Shown: in pieces, positions 5,128 to 7,437 of the stretch
Position numbering within the stretch: position 1 is the first letter of the stretch
Layout: each line of letters begins with the position of its first letter
From: Acetofilamentum sp.
GTDB taxonomy: Bacteria; Bacteroidota; Bacteroidia; Bacteroidales; JAFGUD01
Length of the DNA: 7,437 nt
Assembly (NCBI GenBank): GCA_020722645.1
Contig: DYKL01000170.1
Span: forward strand, 1 to 7,437
Direction of reading: 5' to 3'
Made by a program: the position numbers and the translations under genes
The notes under the pieces: generated by a model
Database searches by the model: none
Told to the model about the DNA's origin: nothing
Seen by the model: the letters and a program-made list of their open reading frames with translations, nothing else

Positions 5128-7317
5128 ATGCAAATTTCAGACGAAAAATTAAAACATTTATTAAGTGAATATTTTGGATTTGATGCCTTTATTGGACGAC
5201 AAAAAGAGGTTATTATTAGCCTTTTAAACGGAAATGATTCTTTTGTTCTTATGCCCACCGGCGGAGGAAAATCTTTATGTTATCAGTTACCGGCTTTAAT
5301 TTATCCGGGTACCGCAATTATCATTTCACCTCTTATTGCTCTAATGAAAAATCAAGTGGACTCTATGCGAAGTTTCAGCGAAGAAGACGGAATAGCTCAT
5401 TTTATGAATTCAACACTTAACAGAAAAGAACTTCAGAAAGTCAGACAAGACATTACCGAAGGTCGTACAAAAATGCTGTATGTGGCTCCGGAATCACTGA
5501 CAAAACAAGAAAATGTTGATTTTCTTAAAAACATTGATATTTCTTTCTTTGCAATCGACGAAGCACACTGTATTTCAGAATGGGGACACGATTTCAGACC
5601 AGAATACAGAAGACTAAGAACATTAATTAATGAAATTGGCAGAAAACCGATTATTGCGCTTACTGCTACTGCTACTCCTAAGGTACAACACGATATTTTG
5701 AAAAACCTCGAAATTTTAGACGCTGATATTTTTAAATCTTCATTTTTCAGAAAAAATTTGTATTACGAAGTAAGACCAAAAATTGAACCCGAAAAACAAA
5801 TTATCAAATTCATTAAAAATAACAGCGGTAAATCCGGCATAATTTATTGTTTAAGCAGAAAAAAAGTTGAACAGATTGCAGAAACTTTACAGGTTAACGG
5901 TATTCAGGCTCTTCCATATCACGCCGGTCTCGACTCTGCTACCAGAACTCTGCATCAGGATAAGTTTTTGAATGAAGACGTTGATGTTATTGTTGCTACA
6001 ATTGCTTTCGGAATGGGTATTGATAAACCGGACATTAGATATGTGCTGCACTATGACATACCCAAAAGCCTCGAAGGTTATTATCAGGAAACCGGAAGAG
6101 CCGGTAGAGACGGTGGCGAAGGGGTTTGCATTGCCTTTTACAGCTACAAAGACATTCAAAAGTTAGAGAAATTTTTACAGGGTAAACCTATTTCTGAACA
6201 GGAAATCGGAAAACACTTAATTCTAGAAACAGTCGCTTATGCAGAATCTGCTGTTTGTCGCCCAAAAATGCTTTTGAACTATCTGGGCGAAAACCTTGAA
6301 GAAAATTGCGGTAATTGTGATAATTGTATAAACCCAAGACCTACTTTTGACGGTAAGTTACATATAGTAAAAGTACTTGAAGCTGTAGTTGCCGTTAAAG
6401 AAAAATTCAGCTCCGAACACGTCGCTAAAGTTATTTCCGGCGAACAGGAATCTGCACTTAAAACATACAAACACGACAAATTAAAAGTTTTCGGAAGCGG
6501 TAAAAATGAAAATTATCATTTCTGGGATTCAATTATCAGACAATCAATGGTAAATGATCTTTTGACAAAAGACATCGAAAATTATGGTCATATAAAACTA
6601 ACAGAAAAAGGCTATCAGTTTTTGCAGAAACCTTATCCTATTAAATTGTCAAAACCACACGATTACGAATCTATTACCGAATATGTCAAAGATGACGTGC
6701 CTCAAAATGCAGGTATGACAACTGCCGACCAAGAGCTTTTTAATCTTTTGAAGGATTTGCGTAAAAAAATATCTAAACAAAAAGACGTACCTCCATTTGT
6801 TATCTTTCAAGATCCTTCTCTTATGGATATGGCTATTCAATACCCCATTTCTATCGAAGAGTTGAAAAATATTGTTGGTGTCAGCGATGGAAAAGCAAAA
6901 AGATTTGGCGAAGAGTTTATACAGCTTATTAAAAAATACGTTGAAGAAAAAGAAATCGAACGACCACAAGATATTATAGTCAGGTCGGTACCAAAAAAAT
7001 CTAATTTGAAAATATTTATTATACAAAGCATTGACAGAAAGGTTGATTTTGAAAATATTTGTGAAGCCAAGCAAATTTCTTTTGAGGAACTTTTAGACGA
7101 AATTGAAGGAATTATAAATTCCGGAACAAAACTCGATATTAATTATTATATCAACAAAGTTATTGAAGAAGACAAACAACTTGATATCTGGGAGTATTTT
7201 GAACAAGCTACGACTGATTCTGTTGATGACGCATTAGATGAACTTGACGATGATGAAATTTCGCCTGAAGAAATCAGGCTGGTGCGAATTAAATTTATCT
7301 CTGACAAGGGACATTAA
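5128..7317 (+). CDS. recQ: ATP-dependent DNA helicase RecQ
   Basis: The 729-residue protein is a RecQ-family 3'-5' DNA helicase, acting in recombination and repair at stalled forks. The superfamily-2 motifs are complete: motif 0 around GRQKEVI (23-29), Walker A PTGGGKS (43-49), motif Ia SPLIALMKNQV (67-77), DEAH (144-147) followed by the RecQ aromatic-rich loop (148-158), TATAT (179-183), motif V around VATIAFGMGIDKP (289-301) and motif VI QETGRAGRDG (320-329). The zinc site is C377, C394, C397 and C400. The RQC winged-helix region spans about 405-510 and the HRDC domain about 532-607. Residues 608-729 form an extension beyond E. coli RecQ (about 610 residues), probably the helix-turn-helix domain (HTH_40 type) seen in Bacteroidota RecQs. 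It includes an acidic stretch (about 693-711) before the end EEIRLVRIKF. The start at 5128 fits the family N-terminus, and no in-frame stop or frameshift is seen. Confidence 0.97.
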   Translation: MQISDEKLKHLLSEYFGFDAFIGRQKEVIISLLNGNDSFVLMPTGGGKSLCYQLPALIYPGTAIIISPLIALMKNQVDSMRSFSEEDGIAHFMNSTLNRKELQKVRQDITEGRTKMLYVAPESLTKQENVDFLKNIDISFFAIDEAHCISEWGHDFRPEYRRLRTLINEIGRKPIIALTATATPKVQHDILKNLEILDADIFKSSFFRKNLYYEVRPKIEPEKQIIKFIKNNSGKSGIIYCLSRKKVEQIAETLQVNGIQALPYHAGLDSATRTLHQDKFLNEDVDVIVATIAFGMGIDKPDIRYVLHYDIPKSLEGYYQETGRAGRDGGEGVCIAFYSYKDIQKLEKFLQGKPISEQEIGKHLILETVAYAESAVCRPKMLLNYLGENLEENCGNCDNCINPRPTFDGKLHIVKVLEAVVAVKEKFSSEHVAKVISGEQESALKTYKHDKLKVFGSGKNENYHFWDSIIRQSMVNDLLTKDIENYGHIKLTEKGYQFLQKPYPIKLSKPHDYESITEYVKDDVPQNAGMTTADQELFNLLKDLRKKISKQKDVPPFVIFQDPSLMDMAIQYPISIEELKNIVGVSDGKAKRFGEEFIQLIKKYVEEKEIERPQDIIVRSVPKKSNLKIFIIQSIDRKVDFENICEAKQISFEELLDEIEGIINSGTKLDINYYINKVIEEDKQLDIWEYFEQATTDSVDDALDELDDDEISPEEIRLVRIKFISDKGH

Positions 7318-7345
7318 ATATTTGGTATTGACTTAAACCTGTAGA

Positions 7346-7369
7346 TTTGTCAGTGGTGACACCGACAAA
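7346..7369. repeat. Imperfect palindrome downstream of recQ
   Basis: TTTGTC (7346-7351) and GACAAA (7364-7369) are perfect inverted repeats. Inside them GTG (7353-7355) pairs with CAC (7360-7362) around a GTGA loop, with one A.C mismatch between the two stems. No T run follows on either strand, so it is not a standard intrinsic terminator, though it could protect the recQ 3' end. The surrounding 7341-7390 has 24 G/C in 50 bases, against 7 in 80 for the spacer before recQ. This suggests a dispersed palindromic repeat or the edge of another element rather than ordinary spacer. Copy number cannot be seen from here. Confidence 0.5.
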
Positions 7370-7437
7370 AGCGTGTATTGCCGACGTTTCATGTGTAAAT
7401 AATTTTGTAAGTCGTTGATTTGTAATTATTTTCATTC

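Noticed and set aside
7295..7435. A 46-codon minus-strand reading frame starting with ATG at 7435 and ending inside the recQ 3' end.
   Set aside because: It reads straight through the palindrome at 7346-7369, overlaps recQ and resembles no family I know. It is more likely a chance frame through a repeat, though what lies beyond 7437 cannot be seen.

Overview
The window looks like chromosomal DNA from a member of the phylum Bacteroidota, probably Bacteroidales or a near relative. Several things point there: very AT-rich DNA with A/T-dominated spacers, no Shine-Dalgarno sequence placed to serve any gene start, two upstream sites matching the Bacteroidota -7 promoter element TAnnTTTG, and a RecQ carrying the long C-terminal extension usual in that phylum. 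The gene order tig - clpP - clpX - recQ is also one I associate with Bacteroidota. The lineage call is inference from these traits, not from a database match.

Layout, all genes on the + strand. Positions 1-127 hold an AT-rich leader with a good promoter. tig (trigger factor, 128-1567) follows and ends at a clear intrinsic terminator (about 1589-1616). A 220-bp spacer then carries a second good promoter (about 1673-1704). It leads into a tightly packed series: clpP copy 1 (1788-2465), clpP copy 2 (2492-3079), clpX (3099-4328) and an unrecognised 233-residue protein (4346-5047). The gaps between these are 26, 19 and 17 nt. An 80-nt spacer of about 9% G+C separates them from recQ (5128-7317). 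The last 120 bp (7318-7437) contain a palindromic stretch of about 48% G+C that does not look like the other spacers.

Functionally this is a protein quality-control cluster. Trigger factor receives nascent chains at the ribosome. ClpX unfolds tagged or damaged proteins and threads them into a ClpP chamber. RecQ is a DNA-repair helicase attached to the end of the cluster. The two ClpP paralogues both keep the Ser-His-Asp triad but differ at the N-terminus, at the ring-ring interface and in the pocket that receives ClpX loops, so a mixed ClpP1P2 particle is a reasonable hypothesis. The 233-residue protein has no function I can name.

Most of the window is ordinary housekeeping sequence. The points that repay attention are the paired, diverged clpP genes, the unknown gene between clpX and recQ, and the palindrome-bearing tail after recQ. 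I see no mobile-element gene, CRISPR array, tRNA or rRNA.
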